Assembly: GCA_945873195.1 (NCBI GenBank)
Contig: CAMCDA010000021.1
Coordinates: 1 to 35,122 of the forward strand
Length of the DNA stretch: 35,122 nt
Source: Asaia bogorensis
Lineage (GTDB): Bacteria; Pseudomonadota; Alphaproteobacteria; Acetobacterales; Acetobacteraceae
Reading direction: 5' to 3'
The notes below the pieces were generated by a model, which saw only the letters and a list, made by a program, of their open reading frames with translations, was not told the DNA's origin and ran no database searches. Position 1 is the first letter of the stretch. The number at the start of each line of letters is the position of its first letter. This document shows positions 1 through 8,277 of this stretch, piece by piece. A program made the translations under genes and the position numbers.

Positions 1-115
1 CATGGGGCGACCTCCAGTGATATTGCAGTGCAACATGGCGGGTGTGACCGGATCAAGCCCCCAAGGCCGAGGAACTCGGCGAACATGCGCTTGAATCGCG
101 CACTTGTCCGGTTTA
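1..115. other. Window edge, no feature recognised
   Basis: I see no convincing coding frame, RNA gene or repeat before the Pho box. In many alphaproteobacteria phoR precedes pstS, but nothing of phoR is readable here; if present it lies outside the window. Confidence 0.4.
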
Positions 116-133
116 CTGTCATCGAACCTTCAT
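116..133 (+). promoter_or_regulatory. Pho box (PhoB operator) before pstS
   Basis: Two 7-base direct repeats, CTGTCAT (116-122) and CCTTCAT (127-133), are separated by four bases (cgaa). This is the 11-base period of the PhoB consensus CTGTCAT-N4-CTGTCAT: the first half matches fully and the second 5 of 7. An AT-rich stretch follows (cataaaattgaaacatag), where a -10 element would fall, and pstS starts 78 bases beyond the box. The motif is seen directly. PhoB binding is inferred, helped by phoB itself being the last gene of this gene set. Confidence 0.8.
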
Positions 134-210
134 AAAATTGAAACATAGCCGTCTCCGGTCGTGCATAGGTTCCGCCTCGCAATCAGACCCGAATCCCGAA
201 GGCGAACATA

Positions 211-1242
211 ATGCTTTTCAAAACCACCGCGCTCACCGTCACCCTGGCCAGCCTTGCCTTTGCGGCCCAGGCCCAGCAGATCACCGGTGCTGGCGCGACA
301 TTTCCCGCACCGATCTATGCGAAGTGGGGAGAGGCCGCGAAGGCCGCGATCGGCCTTGAGCTGAACTACCAGGCCATTGGCTCGGGCGGCGGTCAGACCC
401 AGATCGTCAATCGCACGGTCGATTTCGGCGCGTCCGACGCGCCCATGACTGCCGATCGGATGGAGAAGGCCAACCTCCACCAGTTCCCCTCCGTGATGGG
501 TGCGGTCGTGGTGATCGTGAACCTTCCGGGCGTCGAAACCAACCAGCTCAGGCTGGACGGACCGATGGTGGCCGAGATCTACCAGGGCAAGATCACCAAG
601 TGGAATGATCCGCGCATCCAGGAGATGAACAAGGGCGTCGCCCTGCCGAACCGCGCGATCGCGCCGGTCTATCGCGCCGATGGCTCCGGCACGACCTACG
701 TGTTCGCGTCCTACCTGTCCGCCATCGACCCGACCTGGAAGTCCAAGGTTGGCGCCGCGACCTCGGTCAAGTGGCCGACCGGCCAGGGCGCGCGCGGCAA
801 TGACGGCGTCGCGGCGACGGTCCAGAACACGCCGGGCGGCTTCGGCTATGTCGAGTTCACCTATGCCAAGCAGAACAAGCTCGCGACCGCGGCGCTCCGC
901 AACAAGGCCGGCAGCTTCGTCATCCCGTCGATGGAGACGTTCACGGCCGCCGCGTCGAACGCGGATTGGGCGAGCGCCAAGCATTTCGCCGTCGACCTGA
1001 TCGACCAGCCGGGCGAAAAGAGCTGGCCGATCGTGTCCGCGACCTTCATCCTGCTGCCGGAGGACCCCAAGGACACGGTACGTAGCGCCAACGTGATGAA
1101 GTTCTTCGACTGGGCCTACAACAGCGGTGACAGCCTGGCCATCAGCCTCGACTACGTGCCGCTGCCGAACGCCGTGAAGGCCGCCGTGCGCAGCTCCTGG
1201 ACCGCCCAGATCAAGGGGCCGGACGGCAAGCCGATCCGCTAA
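211..1242 (+). CDS. pstS: Phosphate ABC transporter substrate-binding protein PstS
   Basis: This is the periplasmic phosphate-binding protein that delivers phosphate to the PstCA permease. The first 22 residues form a signal peptide (MLFKTTALTVTLASLAFAAQA, probable cut after AQA). The mature protein begins with the PstS hallmark ITGAGATFPAPIYAKW, followed by IGSGGGQTQI and DFGASDAPM, and later YRADGSGTTYVF, which are phosphate-contacting loops of the family. At 343 residues it has the usual length. GAAGG at about 198-202 serves as ribosome binding site. It lies directly behind a Pho box and ahead of pstCAB-phoU-phoB, so induction in phosphate starvation is expected. A 333-base gap before pstC allows separate, higher expression of this abundant component. 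Confidence 0.96.
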   Translation: MLFKTTALTVTLASLAFAAQAQQITGAGATFPAPIYAKWGEAAKAAIGLELNYQAIGSGGGQTQIVNRTVDFGASDAPMTADRMEKANLHQFPSVMGAVVVIVNLPGVETNQLRLDGPMVAEIYQGKITKWNDPRIQEMNKGVALPNRAIAPVYRADGSGTTYVFASYLSAIDPTWKSKVGAATSVKWPTGQGARGNDGVAATVQNTPGGFGYVEFTYAKQNKLATAALRNKAGSFVIPSMETFTAAASNADWASAKHFAVDLIDQPGEKSWPIVSATFILLPEDPKDTVRSANVMKFFDWAYNSGDSLAISLDYVPLPNAVKAAVRSSWTAQIKGPDGKPIR

Positions 1243-1314
1243 GACGGACCGCCCCAGCCATGAAGGCCGCGCCCGTCATGCCGAACTCATTTTCGTCATG
1301 CGGGCGCCTCCTCG

Positions 1315-1354
1315 TGATGCTGGGCCTGTTCTTATGATGCCGGGCCTGTTCTTA
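1315..1354. repeat. 20-base tandem duplication
   Basis: Two adjacent copies of tgatgcYgggcctgttctta, at 1315-1334 and 1335-1354, differ at a single base (T or C at position 7). They sit inside the REP-like stretch between pstS and pstC. Confidence 0.8.
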
Positions 1355-1398
1355 TAACGCGGGGGCCCTGATCTTCATGTCGGGTCCCTCATCGTCAT

Positions 1399-1416
1399 GC
1401 CGGGCGAAGGCCCGGC
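1399..1416. repeat. REP-like hairpin, perfect 7-base stem
   Basis: gccgggc (1399-1405), loop gaag, gcccggc (1410-1416), preceded by cgtcat. This is the architecture of common alphaproteobacterial REP-like elements. There is no T-run after it, so it is not a classic terminator, though it could shield or attenuate the pst message. Confidence 0.6.
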
Positions 1417-1575
1417 ACCCACGATTTCCCTGTGTTCTCAACAGGACTTCGTGGACAGCCGCCCGGAGCCTTTCCCCGGGCGATAGCGCGGCACGATCAC
1501 GGGACACCGCCAGCCCAGGTGTCCAACCGCCTACACTCCACCGTTACCGCCGACCCCAGCGACAGGAAGTAAGCC

Positions 1576-2526
1576 TTGCAACAAGCAGCGGTTCTCGCCG
1601 GTAAACGGCACGCCAATCTGGGGGATCGGCTCTTCGCCGGTCTTGCCACGGCGTCGGGTGTGTTCGTCCTCGTGCTTCTCGGGGCGATCATCATCGGGCT
1701 GGCAATGGGCGGCGCCTCCGCCTTCCACGCCTTCGGGCCCTATTTCATCATCGATACCGAATGGGACCCGGTGCAGGAGCTGTTCGGCGCATTGGTGCCC
1801 GTCTACGGCACCATCGTCACCTCGATCCTGGCGCTGGTCATCGCCGTCCCGCTGGCCTTCGGCATCGCCTTCTACCTGACCGAGCTCGCGCCCGCCTGGC
1901 TGCGCCGCCCGGTCGGAACAGCGGTGGAGCTTCTGGCCGCGGTGCCATCCATCATCTACGGCATGTGGGGCTTCTTCGTGATCGTGCCGATCATGGCAAA
2001 GGTCGTGCAGCCCTGGGCGATCGAGACCATCGGTGAAGTGCCGCTGATCGGCTTCCTGTTCGCGGGCCCGCCCTTCGGCACCGGCATCCTCACGGCCTCG
2101 CTGATCCTGGCCGTCATGATCATCCCCTTCATCGCCGCCACGATGCGCGACGTGTTTGAAACCGTCCCCCCCGTCTACAAGGAGTCCGCCTACGGGCTGG
2201 GCTGCACGACGTGGGAGGTCATGCGCTCGATCGTCATCCCCTACACCCGCGCGTCGGTCGTCGGCGGCATCATGCTGGGGCTGGGCCGAGCGCTGGGGGA
2301 GACGATGGCGGTGACGTTCGTGATCGGGAATACGAACCGGATCACGACATCTTTGTTCGGACCGGGCAACACCATCGCGTCCATCGTCGCGCTGGAATTC
2401 CCGGAGAGTGAGTCTGACAGTCTGAAAATGTCATCACTGCTGGCGCTTGGGTTCATCCTGTTCGTGATCTCCTTCATCGTGCTGGCGATTTCCCGAATGC
2501 TGCTGCGGCCGAGGACCAAGGCATGA
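1576..2526 (+). CDS. pstC: Phosphate ABC transporter permease PstC
   Basis: One of the two inner-membrane permeases that form the phosphate channel with PstA. The 316-residue protein has about six membrane segments, the first near residues 22-44 ([19 protein letters not shown]). The permease signature with the conserved Glu-Ala-Gly-type loop appears as [16 protein letters not shown], followed by [18 protein letters not shown], the typical PstC stretch. The start is a TTG: AGGAAG at 1564-1569 lies six bases upstream, and the next in-frame Met would remove the first membrane helix. The stop overlaps the pstA start (ATGA), so the two are translationally coupled. Confidence 0.94.
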   Translation: MQQAAVLAGKRHANLGDRLFAGLATASGVFVLVLLGAIIIGLAMGGASAFHAFGPYFIIDTEWDPVQELFGALVPVYGTIVTSILALVIAVPLAFGIAFYLTELAPAWLRRPVGTAVELLAAVPSIIYGMWGFFVIVPIMAKVVQPWAIETIGEVPLIGFLFAGPPFGTGILTASLILAVMIIPFIAATMRDVFETVPPVYKESAYGLGCTTWEVMRSIVIPYTRASVVGGIMLGLGRALGETMAVTFVIGNTNRITTSLFGPGNTIASIVALEFPESESDSLKMSSLLALGFILFVISFIVLAISRMLLRPRTKA

Positions 2527-3449
2527 GCGCGACCACCGCAAACGCCCCGGGGGGATTGCCCGGGGGAATGACCGATGGGGCAATTCCTGGTCCGGCCAAG
2601 GACCTACGCGTATCCCAGGCACTGGGGCGCAGCCGCCACCGCCGCAATATGATCGTGAAGATCCTGTGCCTCGCGGCAACGGCGATCGGGCTGCTGTTCC
2701 TGGCCTCGATCCTGGCCACGCTGCTGTGGCGCGGCACGGCGGGGCTGAGCCTGACGGTCTTCACGACCTCCACCCTTCCCCCCGGATCCAACGGCGGTCT
2801 GCTGAATGCGATCCTGGGCAGCATCATCCAGACATTGATCGGGGCCGCCATCGGCACGCCGATCGGCCTGATGGTCGGCACCTACCTCGCCGAATATGCC
2901 CGTGACTCCACGCTTGGCAATTCGGTCCGCTTCGTCTCCGACGTCCTGCTGTCCGCGCCGTCGATCCTGATCGGGTTGTTCGTCTACCAGTTGGTCGTCA
3001 ACCCCTTTGGCGGATTTTCCGCCATCGCCGGCTGCCTGGCACTGGCCGTGATCGTCATCCCCATCGTCGTCCGCACGACCGAGGATATGCTGCGGCTGAT
3101 CCCGGCGACCTTGCGAGAGGCCGTGATCGGCCTCGGCGCGCCGAGGTGGAAGATGATCACCCTGGTCTGCTACCGCGCGGCGCGGGAAGGGATCATGACC
3201 GGCGTGCTGCTGGCGATCGCCCGTGTCGCCGGTGAAACGGCCCCGCTGCTGTTCACCAGCCTTGGCAACCTCAACATGTCGACGGACCTGACCGCGCCGA
3301 TGGCGAGCCTGCCCGTTACCATCTACCAGTATGCCGGATCGGCCTTTCAGGACTGGATTGATCTCGCCTGGGCCGGCGCGCTGCTGATCACTCTTGGCGT
3401 CCTGGCCATCAACATCATCGCGCGCCTTGTACTGCGCCGGGGAGTATAG
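2523..3449 (+). CDS. pstA: Phosphate ABC transporter permease PstA
   Basis: The second permease of the Pst complex, 308 residues. After a 40-residue cytoplasmic N-terminus rich in Gly, Pro and Arg, the first membrane helix is about residues 46-68 ([22 protein letters not shown]). Family landmarks are [44 protein letters not shown], the coupling loop [15 protein letters not shown] and [12 protein letters not shown]. Its ATG overlaps the pstC stop by four bases, and pstB starts five bases after its end. The N-terminus is somewhat longer than in E. coli PstA, and a later start is possible. Confidence 0.94.
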   Translation: MSATTANAPGGLPGGMTDGAIPGPAKDLRVSQALGRSRHRRNMIVKILCLAATAIGLLFLASILATLLWRGTAGLSLTVFTTSTLPPGSNGGLLNAILGSIIQTLIGAAIGTPIGLMVGTYLAEYARDSTLGNSVRFVSDVLLSAPSILIGLFVYQLVVNPFGGFSAIAGCLALAVIVIPIVVRTTEDMLRLIPATLREAVIGLGAPRWKMITLVCYRAAREGIMTGVLLAIARVAGETAPLLFTSLGNLNMSTDLTAPMASLPVTIYQYAGSAFQDWIDLAWAGALLITLGVLAINIIARLVLRRGV

Positions 3450-3453
3450 GTTC

Positions 3454-4275
3454 ATGAGCGTGACAACCCAGACACCCCAGGGCCTTGCCGGGCTGAAGAC
3501 CAGCCCCACCGAGGCACTGAACACCGCGAAGATCGCCGCCCGCGGGCTGGATTTCTACTACGGTGACAACAAGGCGCTGAAGGGGATCGACCTCGATTTC
3601 CCGAACCGCCAGGTCACCGGGCTGATCGGCCCGTCCGGCTGCGGCAAGTCGACGCTGCTGCGGGTGCTGAACCGGATGTACGACCTGTATCCGGGCCAGC
3701 GCGCGACCGGAGAGGCGATGATGGACGGCATCAACCTGATCGGGCCGGAGGTCGATCTGAACGCCCTGCGCGCCCGCGTCGGCATGGTGTTCCAAAAGCC
3801 GACGCCGTTCCCGATGACGATCTACGAGAACATCGCATTCGGCGTGAAACTGCACGAGAAACTGTCCAAGGCCGAAATGGATGAGCGCATCGAATGGTGC
3901 CTGACCCGTTCGGCCCTGTGGGGAGAGGTGAAGGACCGCCTGCATACCTCCGCCATGGGCCTGTCCGGCGGACAGCAGCAGCGCCTGTGCATCGCCCGCA
4001 CCATCGCCGTGCGGCCCGAGGTCATCCTCCTCGATGAACCGACCAGCGCGCTTGATCCCATCAGCACGCTGAAGATCGAGGAACTGATCGACGAGCTGAA
4101 ATCGGATTTCACCATCGCGATCGTGACCCACAACATGCAGCAGGCCGCCCGCTGCGCCGACCAGGTCGCGTTCTTCTACCTCGGGGAAATGGTCGAATGC
4201 GCGCCCGCCGCGCAGTTGTTCACCGCGCCGCGCGAAAAGCGCACACAGGAATACGTCACCGGCCGCTTCGGCTGA
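3454..4275 (+). CDS. pstB: Phosphate ABC transporter ATP-binding protein PstB
   Basis: The ATPase that powers PstCA, on the cytoplasmic face of the membrane. In the 273-residue product the Walker A motif GPSGCGKST, the Q-loop ([21 protein letters not shown]), the ABC signature LSGGQQQR, Walker [14 protein letters not shown] and the switch His in IVTHNMQQA are all intact. The [13 protein letters not shown]-like stretch is specific to PstB. I chose ATG 3454 because GGGGAG (3439-3444, inside the end of pstA) is a well-placed ribosome binding site; the frame is open upstream only because it runs through pstA. phoU follows 19 bases later. Confidence 0.95.
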   Translation: MSVTTQTPQGLAGLKTSPTEALNTAKIAARGLDFYYGDNKALKGIDLDFPNRQVTGLIGPSGCGKSTLLRVLNRMYDLYPGQRATGEAMMDGINLIGPEVDLNALRARVGMVFQKPTPFPMTIYENIAFGVKLHEKLSKAEMDERIEWCLTRSALWGEVKDRLHTSAMGLSGGQQQRLCIARTIAVRPEVILLDEPTSALDPISTLKIEELIDELKSDFTIAIVTHNMQQAARCADQVAFFYLGEMVECAPAAQLFTAPREKRTQEYVTGRFG

Positions 4276-4294
4276 TCCGCGAGGAAACAGAAAC

Positions 4295-5014
4295 ATGAGC
4301 GACCAACCGGACCACCTTGTCCGCAGCTTCGACGCTGAACTCAATCGCCTGCGCGCCATGATCACCGAGATGGGTGGCATGGTGGAAACCCAGGTCGCCC
4401 TGGCCACCCAGGCGATCCTGCAACGCGATCCCGCCGCCGCTACCCGCGCGGTGGAGGACGACATGAAGGTCGATGCGCTGGAGCGCACGATCGAACAGCT
4501 CGTCATCCAGTTGCTGGCGCTGCGCCAGCCGATGGCGGCCGACCTGCGCCACATCGTCGCCGCGCTCAAGATGACCGGCGACCTGGAACGTATCGGCGAC
4601 TACGCCGCCAACGCCGCCAAGCGCAGCATCGTGCTGTCGCAGTACCCGATGGGGTATTCCTTCAGCGGGCTGGCGCACATGCTGCAACTCGTGCAGGCGC
4701 AGTTGAAGGCGATCATCGACGCCATCGGCAACGCCGACGCCGAACAGGCGATCGCGGTGTGGAAGGGCGACGCGCGCATCGACGACGTCTACAACACCGT
4801 GTTCCGCGAACTGATCACCTACATGATGGAAGACCCGCGCAACATCACGTCCTGCGCGCATCTGCTGTTCATCGCCAAGAACCTGGAACGGATCGGCGAC
4901 CACACGACCAACATCGCCGAGACGGTTCACTATGCCGTCACCGGCCAGGTGCTGATGGATGCCCGTCCGAAGTCAGACAACTCGGCCTATGCGGTTGTCC
5001 ACCCGCCAGCATGA
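4295..5014 (+). CDS. phoU: Phosphate signalling regulator PhoU
   Basis: PhoU links the Pst transporter to the PhoR/PhoB two-component system and keeps the Pho response off when phosphate is plentiful. The 239-residue product shows the two tandem three-helix PhoU repeats. The first holds LRQPMAADLRHIVAALKMTGDLERIGDYAANAAK and the second holds MMEDPRNITSCAHLLFIAKNLERIGDHTTNIAE; the repeated ERIGD-N/T motif binds metal in the family. GAGGAAA lies just before the ATG. It sits between pstB and phoB, its usual place in alphaproteobacteria. Confidence 0.95.
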   Translation: MSDQPDHLVRSFDAELNRLRAMITEMGGMVETQVALATQAILQRDPAAATRAVEDDMKVDALERTIEQLVIQLLALRQPMAADLRHIVAALKMTGDLERIGDYAANAAKRSIVLSQYPMGYSFSGLAHMLQLVQAQLKAIIDAIGNADAEQAIAVWKGDARIDDVYNTVFRELITYMMEDPRNITSCAHLLFIAKNLERIGDHTTNIAETVHYAVTGQVLMDARPKSDNSAYAVVHPPA

Positions 5015-5046
5015 CGTTTCGATTGATACAGTAAAAAGGACGCTCC

Positions 5047-5763
5047 ATGCCTGATGGTGGAACAGACACATCGAAGCCCCTGATCCTGATCGTCGAGGAT
5101 GAACCCGCGGTTGCGACCATGCTGCGCTACAACCTCGAAAAGCAGGGCTTCCGTGTCGATGAGGCCGGCGACGGTGGGGAGGCGCTGAGCCGCATCACCG
5201 AATCCCGGCCCGACCTGGTGCTGCTGGACTGGATGCTGCCGATCATGTCCGGCATCGAGGTGTGCCGCCAGGTGCGCCGCAATCCCAGCACCAGCGACCT
5301 GCCGGTGATCATGCTGACCGCACGCGCCGACGACCAGGACGCCGTGCGCGGCCTGAACACCGGCGCCGACGACTACATCACCAAGCCGTTCAATATCGAG
5401 GCCCTGCTCGCCCGCATCCGCGCCATCCTCCGCCGCTCGGGCGGGTCGTCGGAAAAGGGGCAGATCAGCTTTCACGACATCGAGATCGACCTCTCCGAAC
5501 ATCGCGTGACCCGCAACGGGCGGCGCGTGCACCTGGGTCCGACCGAGTTCCGCCTGCTCGCGTGGTTCATGCGCCATCCGCGGCGCGTGTTTTCCCGCGA
5601 GGATCTGCTGGATGCCGTCTGGGGCCGGGATATCCATGTCGAACCCAGGACGGTGGACGTGCATATCAGGCGGCTGCGGAAGGCGATCAACGGCGAGGGC
5701 GAACTCGACATCGTGCGCACCGTCCGCGCCGCGGGCTATGCGCTCGATACCGATCCGGTCTGA
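5047..5763 (+). CDS. phoB: Phosphate regulon response regulator PhoB
   Basis: An OmpR-type response regulator that, once phosphorylated by PhoR, activates promoters carrying Pho boxes such as the one at 116-133. In its 238 residues the receiver has the acidic pair E17/D18, phosphoacceptor D61 (LVLLDWMLP), and K113 (ITKPF). The winged-helix DNA-binding domain covers roughly residues 140-235 (LGPTEFRLLAWFMRHP, FSREDLLDAVWG, VEPRTVDVHIRRLRKAI). AAAAGGA precedes the ATG. It ends the Pho operon and converges with the minus-strand methyltransferase gene, with only six bases between the stop codons. The partner phoR is not in the window. Confidence 0.95.
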   Translation: MPDGGTDTSKPLILIVEDEPAVATMLRYNLEKQGFRVDEAGDGGEALSRITESRPDLVLLDWMLPIMSGIEVCRQVRRNPSTSDLPVIMLTARADDQDAVRGLNTGADDYITKPFNIEALLARIRAILRRSGGSSEKGQISFHDIEIDLSEHRVTRNGRRVHLGPTEFRLLAWFMRHPRRVFSREDLLDAVWGRDIHVEPRTVDVHIRRLRKAINGEGELDIVRTVRAAGYALDTDPV

Positions 5764-5769
5764 TAGGGG

Positions 5770-6552
5770 CTAGGCAACCCGCCCCACGATGAAGAGCCGG
5801 CGGAATGGCAGCAGCGTCGAGCCATCCGCCCGCCGCGGGTAATGCGGGGCCAGCGCGGCCGAGTAGGCGGCGCGATAGTCCTCCCGCAACCCCGACGGCA
5901 GCTTGTCGAGGAACGGGCGCAGGCTGCTCCCCGCCGCCCATTCCGTGACCGCGTCCGGCCCCTGCAGGACGTGCAGGTAGATCGTTTCCCACATGTCCAG
6001 TTCGGCGAAGCGCGGGCGGAGCATGTCGTAGTACTCCCCGACCGGCAGCAGGCCGCGCGCGAACCCGGCCTCGGCCAACAGCGGTGCCCAGGGGCCTTTC
6101 GCCGCGACCTCATTCTGCAAGGCCCGCAAGGGTTCGTTGTGCATCGCCGGCATCTGCACGGCCAGCACGCCGCCGGGGGCCAGCAGCGAAACCAGGCGGG
6201 GGAACAGCGTCTCGTGATCGCCGGACCAGTGCAAGGCGGCGTTGGAGTAGATCAGGTCGGGCGGCGTCGCGGGCGTCCAGGTGCCGAAATCCGCTGTCTC
6301 GAACCGCGCGCCAGGCACGCTGGTCCGCGCCTTGGCCAGCATGTCGTCGGACCCGTCGACGCCCAGCACGTCAGCCTCGGCATAGCGCTGGCGCAGGATG
6401 GCGGTGACGTTGCCCGTGCCGCAGCCCAGATCGACAACACGCGCCGCGTTCTCCAACGGCACACGGCCCAGAAGGTCGATGGCGGGGCGCAAACGCTCAC
6501 CGGCGAAGCGGAGATATTGCGCGGGGTCCCAGCTTGCGGCGGTGATGGCCAT
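5770..6552 (-). CDS. tam: Trans-aconitate 2-methyltransferase
   Basis: A cytosolic SAM-dependent methyltransferase that esterifies trans-aconitate, a spontaneous by-product of the citric acid cycle that inhibits aconitase. The 260-residue product starts with WDPAQYLRFAGERLRPAIDLL, close to the family's W-P-x-x-Y---ERxRPxxELL opening. It continues with SAM motif I (VVDLGCGTGNVT), motif II (GVDGSDDMLAKA) and DLIYSNAALHW, LLAPGGVLAVQMP. I chose the ATG at 6552 because homology starts right after it; 25 further codons upstream are open but low in similarity. It stands alone, convergent with phoB. Confidence 0.88.
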   Translation of the reverse strand: MAITAASWDPAQYLRFAGERLRPAIDLLGRVPLENAARVVDLGCGTGNVTAILRQRYAEADVLGVDGSDDMLAKARTSVPGARFETADFGTWTPATPPDLIYSNAALHWSGDHETLFPRLVSLLAPGGVLAVQMPAMHNEPLRALQNEVAAKGPWAPLLAEAGFARGLLPVGEYYDMLRPRFAELDMWETIYLHVLQGPDAVTEWAAGSSLRPFLDKLPSGLREDYRAAYSAALAPHYPRRADGSTLLPFRRLFIVGRVA

Positions 6553-6616
6553 GACGGTGCCTCCGGGTGATGACGGGACCTCGGCTATAGGACGGGGCGG
6601 GGTGCGGGGGAAGGGA

Positions 6617-6846
6617 TGGGGCTCCACCCCAAACCCCGCTCAGGGGCTTTGCCCCCTAGACCCCCACCAAAGGCCTCGGGCCTTTGGAAACCATTGGTTG
6701 GGGGGAATGCGGGAGGGGCCTACTCGGACCTTGATGGGTCCAGGTTGGCCCCTCCCGCATTCCCCCCAATGAGCGGTTCCAGGGGCTGTGCCCTTGGCAG
6801 GGTCCAGGGACAGCATCCCTGGTCGGGGCCTGGGGTGAAACCCCAG
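6617..6846. repeat. Intergenic block of consecutive hairpins
   Basis: The 297 bases between tam (start 6552) and the flavoprotein gene (stop 6850) hold no gene but a chain of inverted repeats: tgggg/cccca (6617-6631), aggggc-ttt-gcccct (6642-6656), ccaaaggcc-tcg-ggcctttgg (6667-6687), a 23-base long-armed repeat (6698-6769), an imperfect ccaggggc/gcccttgg, ccaggga/tccctgg (6804-6822) and ctggggt-gaa-accccag (6830-6846). The order and style resemble intergenic hairpin elements I associate with Roseomonas-like Acetobacteraceae. It lies downstream of the minus-strand flavoprotein gene and could act as a terminator or message-stabilising block. Confidence 0.75.
6698..6769. repeat. Perfect 23-base inverted repeat with nested stem
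   Basis: The left arm 6698-6720 (ttggggggaatg...gaggggcc) and right arm 6747-6769 are exact reverse complements. The 26-base loop contains its own stem, ggacc (6726-6730) with ggtcc (6737-6741). No transposase or target duplication is visible. The long perfect arms suggest either a recent palindromic element or a selected RNA hairpin. Confidence 0.9.
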
Positions 6847-6849
6847 CCT

Positions 6850-8277
6850 TCACCCCAGCATTCCCAGCCACCGCACCAGCATCCGCGTCCGATCCGTAAA
6901 CAGTTTCGCCCCGAAATAGGCCCCGACCGCCCGTTTCCCGATCTCCGCCCGTGTTGGATAGGGTACGATCATCCCCGCCAGCGCCGACAGTTTCACCTTT
7001 TGGGAGATCGCCAGCGTCCAGGTCCCGATCATCTCCCCCGCGTTTGTGCCCAGGATGCCGGCCCCGACCACCCGGCCTTTCGCGACCACGATCTTGACCA
7101 GACCCGCCGTGTCCCGTTCGGTGATCGCGCGATCATTCTCCGCCAGCGGCCAGCACAGAACCGTGACATCCATGCCAGCCGCCCGCGCCTCCGCCTCGGT
7201 CATGCCCACCTGCGCAAGTTCCGGCTCCGTGTAGGTCACCCGCGGCAGCGCCGAGTAGTCGATCCGCGCCGGCAGCCGGAAAAGCGCCCGCCGGATCACG
7301 ATCCCCGCATGGTAGCTCCCGACATGGGTGAACGCGCGCGGCCCGATGCCGACCGGATCGGCGATGTCTCCCACCGCGAAGACCCGCCGGTTCGACACGC
7401 TGCGCAGCCCGGCATCCGTCCTGATCCCCGCCCGCGTCGCCGTAACGCCCCCTTTTTCGAGGTCCAGCCCCTCCAGATTCGGCTGCCGTCCGGTCGCGAC
7501 CAGCAAATGGCTGCCGCCGATCCGCCGCCCGTCCGCCAGCACCAGCACGGGGCCGGGCTCCACCGCCGTCACGTCCACGCCTTCTTCAATGGTCACGCCA
7601 CGCGCCAGCAGCGCCGTCCGCAGGACGTCCACCAGCTCCGGGTCCTCCCGGTTGGCGATCCGCGACGATTGCACCACCGTCACCCGCGCCCCAAGGCCGA
7701 CGAAGGCGTCCGCCATCTCCAGCCCGATCGGCCCGCCGCCCAGGATCAGCAGATGATCCGGCCGCGTCGCCAGCCCGAAGATCGAGGCATTCGTCAGATA
7801 CCCCGCCGTCTCCAACCCCGGTACACTCGGCACCGCCGCTCGGCTGCCCGCCGCGACAACGATCCGGCGGGCCGAGAGCACGCGCCCGTCGACCGCCACC
7901 GAATCCGGCCCGACAAACCGCGCCTCCCCCCGGATGACGGTGGCGCCCAGGCCGCGGAACCGTTCCTCCGAGTCCATGGGCGCGATGGCATCGATCACGC
8001 CCTGGACATGCGCGTTCACGGCCCCCCAATCAATGCTGGGCGCGGGGAAGCGGATGCCGAACCGAGCCGCCTCCGCCCCCGCGCGGACGGCGTGGGCGGC
8101 CGCCAGCATCGCCTTGCTGGGCACGCAGCCGGTGTTGAGGCAGTCCCCGCCCATCCGTTCCCGCTCGATCAGCGCCACCCGCACGCCAAGCTGGGCCGCG
8201 CCGGCGGCGACCGACAGGCCCGCGGCGCCTGCCCCGATCACGATCAGGTCGAAGCGGTCCACGTCAGACGGGGCCAT
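6850..8277 (-). CDS. FAD-dependent pyridine nucleotide-disulfide oxidoreductase (MerA/Lpd-like)
   Basis: A 475-residue flavoprotein of the dihydrolipoamide dehydrogenase/mercuric reductase fold. The FAD dinucleotide motif is VIGAGAAGLSVA (residues 13-24), and the redox-active disulfide is C46/C51 in GGDCLNTGCVPSK. The NAD(P)H motif is LILGGGPIGLEMA, and the second FAD motif VFAVGDIAD. In the dimerisation domain, where Lpd has His-Pro-Thr-x-x-Glu, this protein has VPYPTRAE: Tyr replaces the catalytic His. It also lacks the C-terminal Cys pair and N-terminal heavy-metal domain of true MerA. Substrate unknown. Its start overlaps the end of the TVP38-family gene by 14 bases, so the two are co-transcribed. 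GGA-type ribosome binding sequences lie inside that gene. Confidence 0.85.
   Translation of the reverse strand: MAPSDVDRFDLIVIGAGAAGLSVAAGAAQLGVRVALIERERMGGDCLNTGCVPSKAMLAAAHAVRAGAEAARFGIRFPAPSIDWGAVNAHVQGVIDAIAPMDSEERFRGLGATVIRGEARFVGPDSVAVDGRVLSARRIVVAAGSRAAVPSVPGLETAGYLTNASIFGLATRPDHLLILGGGPIGLEMADAFVGLGARVTVVQSSRIANREDPELVDVLRTALLARGVTIEEGVDVTAVEPGPVLVLADGRRIGGSHLLVATGRQPNLEGLDLEKGGVTATRAGIRTDAGLRSVSNRRVFAVGDIADPVGIGPRAFTHVGSYHAGIVIRRALFRLPARIDYSALPRVTYTEPELAQVGMTEAEARAAGMDVTVLCWPLAENDRAITERDTAGLVKIVVAKGRVVGAGILGTNAGEMIGTWTLAISQKVKLSALAGMIVPYPTRAEIGKRAVGAYFGAKLFTDRTRMLVRWLGMLG

Larger units (their letters stand above)
1243..1575. other. pstS-pstC intergenic region with degenerate REP-like repeats
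   Basis: These 333 bases hold no convincing gene. They contain several degenerate copies of a 'cgtcatgc-cgggc' motif (near 1274, 1294, 1314, 1335, 1375 and 1393), a 20-base tandem duplication (1315-1354) and a perfect hairpin (1399-1416). Such motifs resemble the REP-like elements scattered through alphaproteobacterial intergenic regions. Inside an otherwise continuous operon they could end part of the transcription or stabilise the upstream pstS message; that is inference. Confidence 0.6.

Noticed and set aside
2604-3524. 306-residue minus-strand frame opposite pstA
   Set aside because: Antisense of a certain pstA; the translation is Gln/Asp/Gly-rich with no domain.
6698-6769. Terminal inverted repeats of an insertion sequence
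   Set aside because: Only 26 bases lie between the arms, with no transposase or target duplication; a hairpin element is the better reading.
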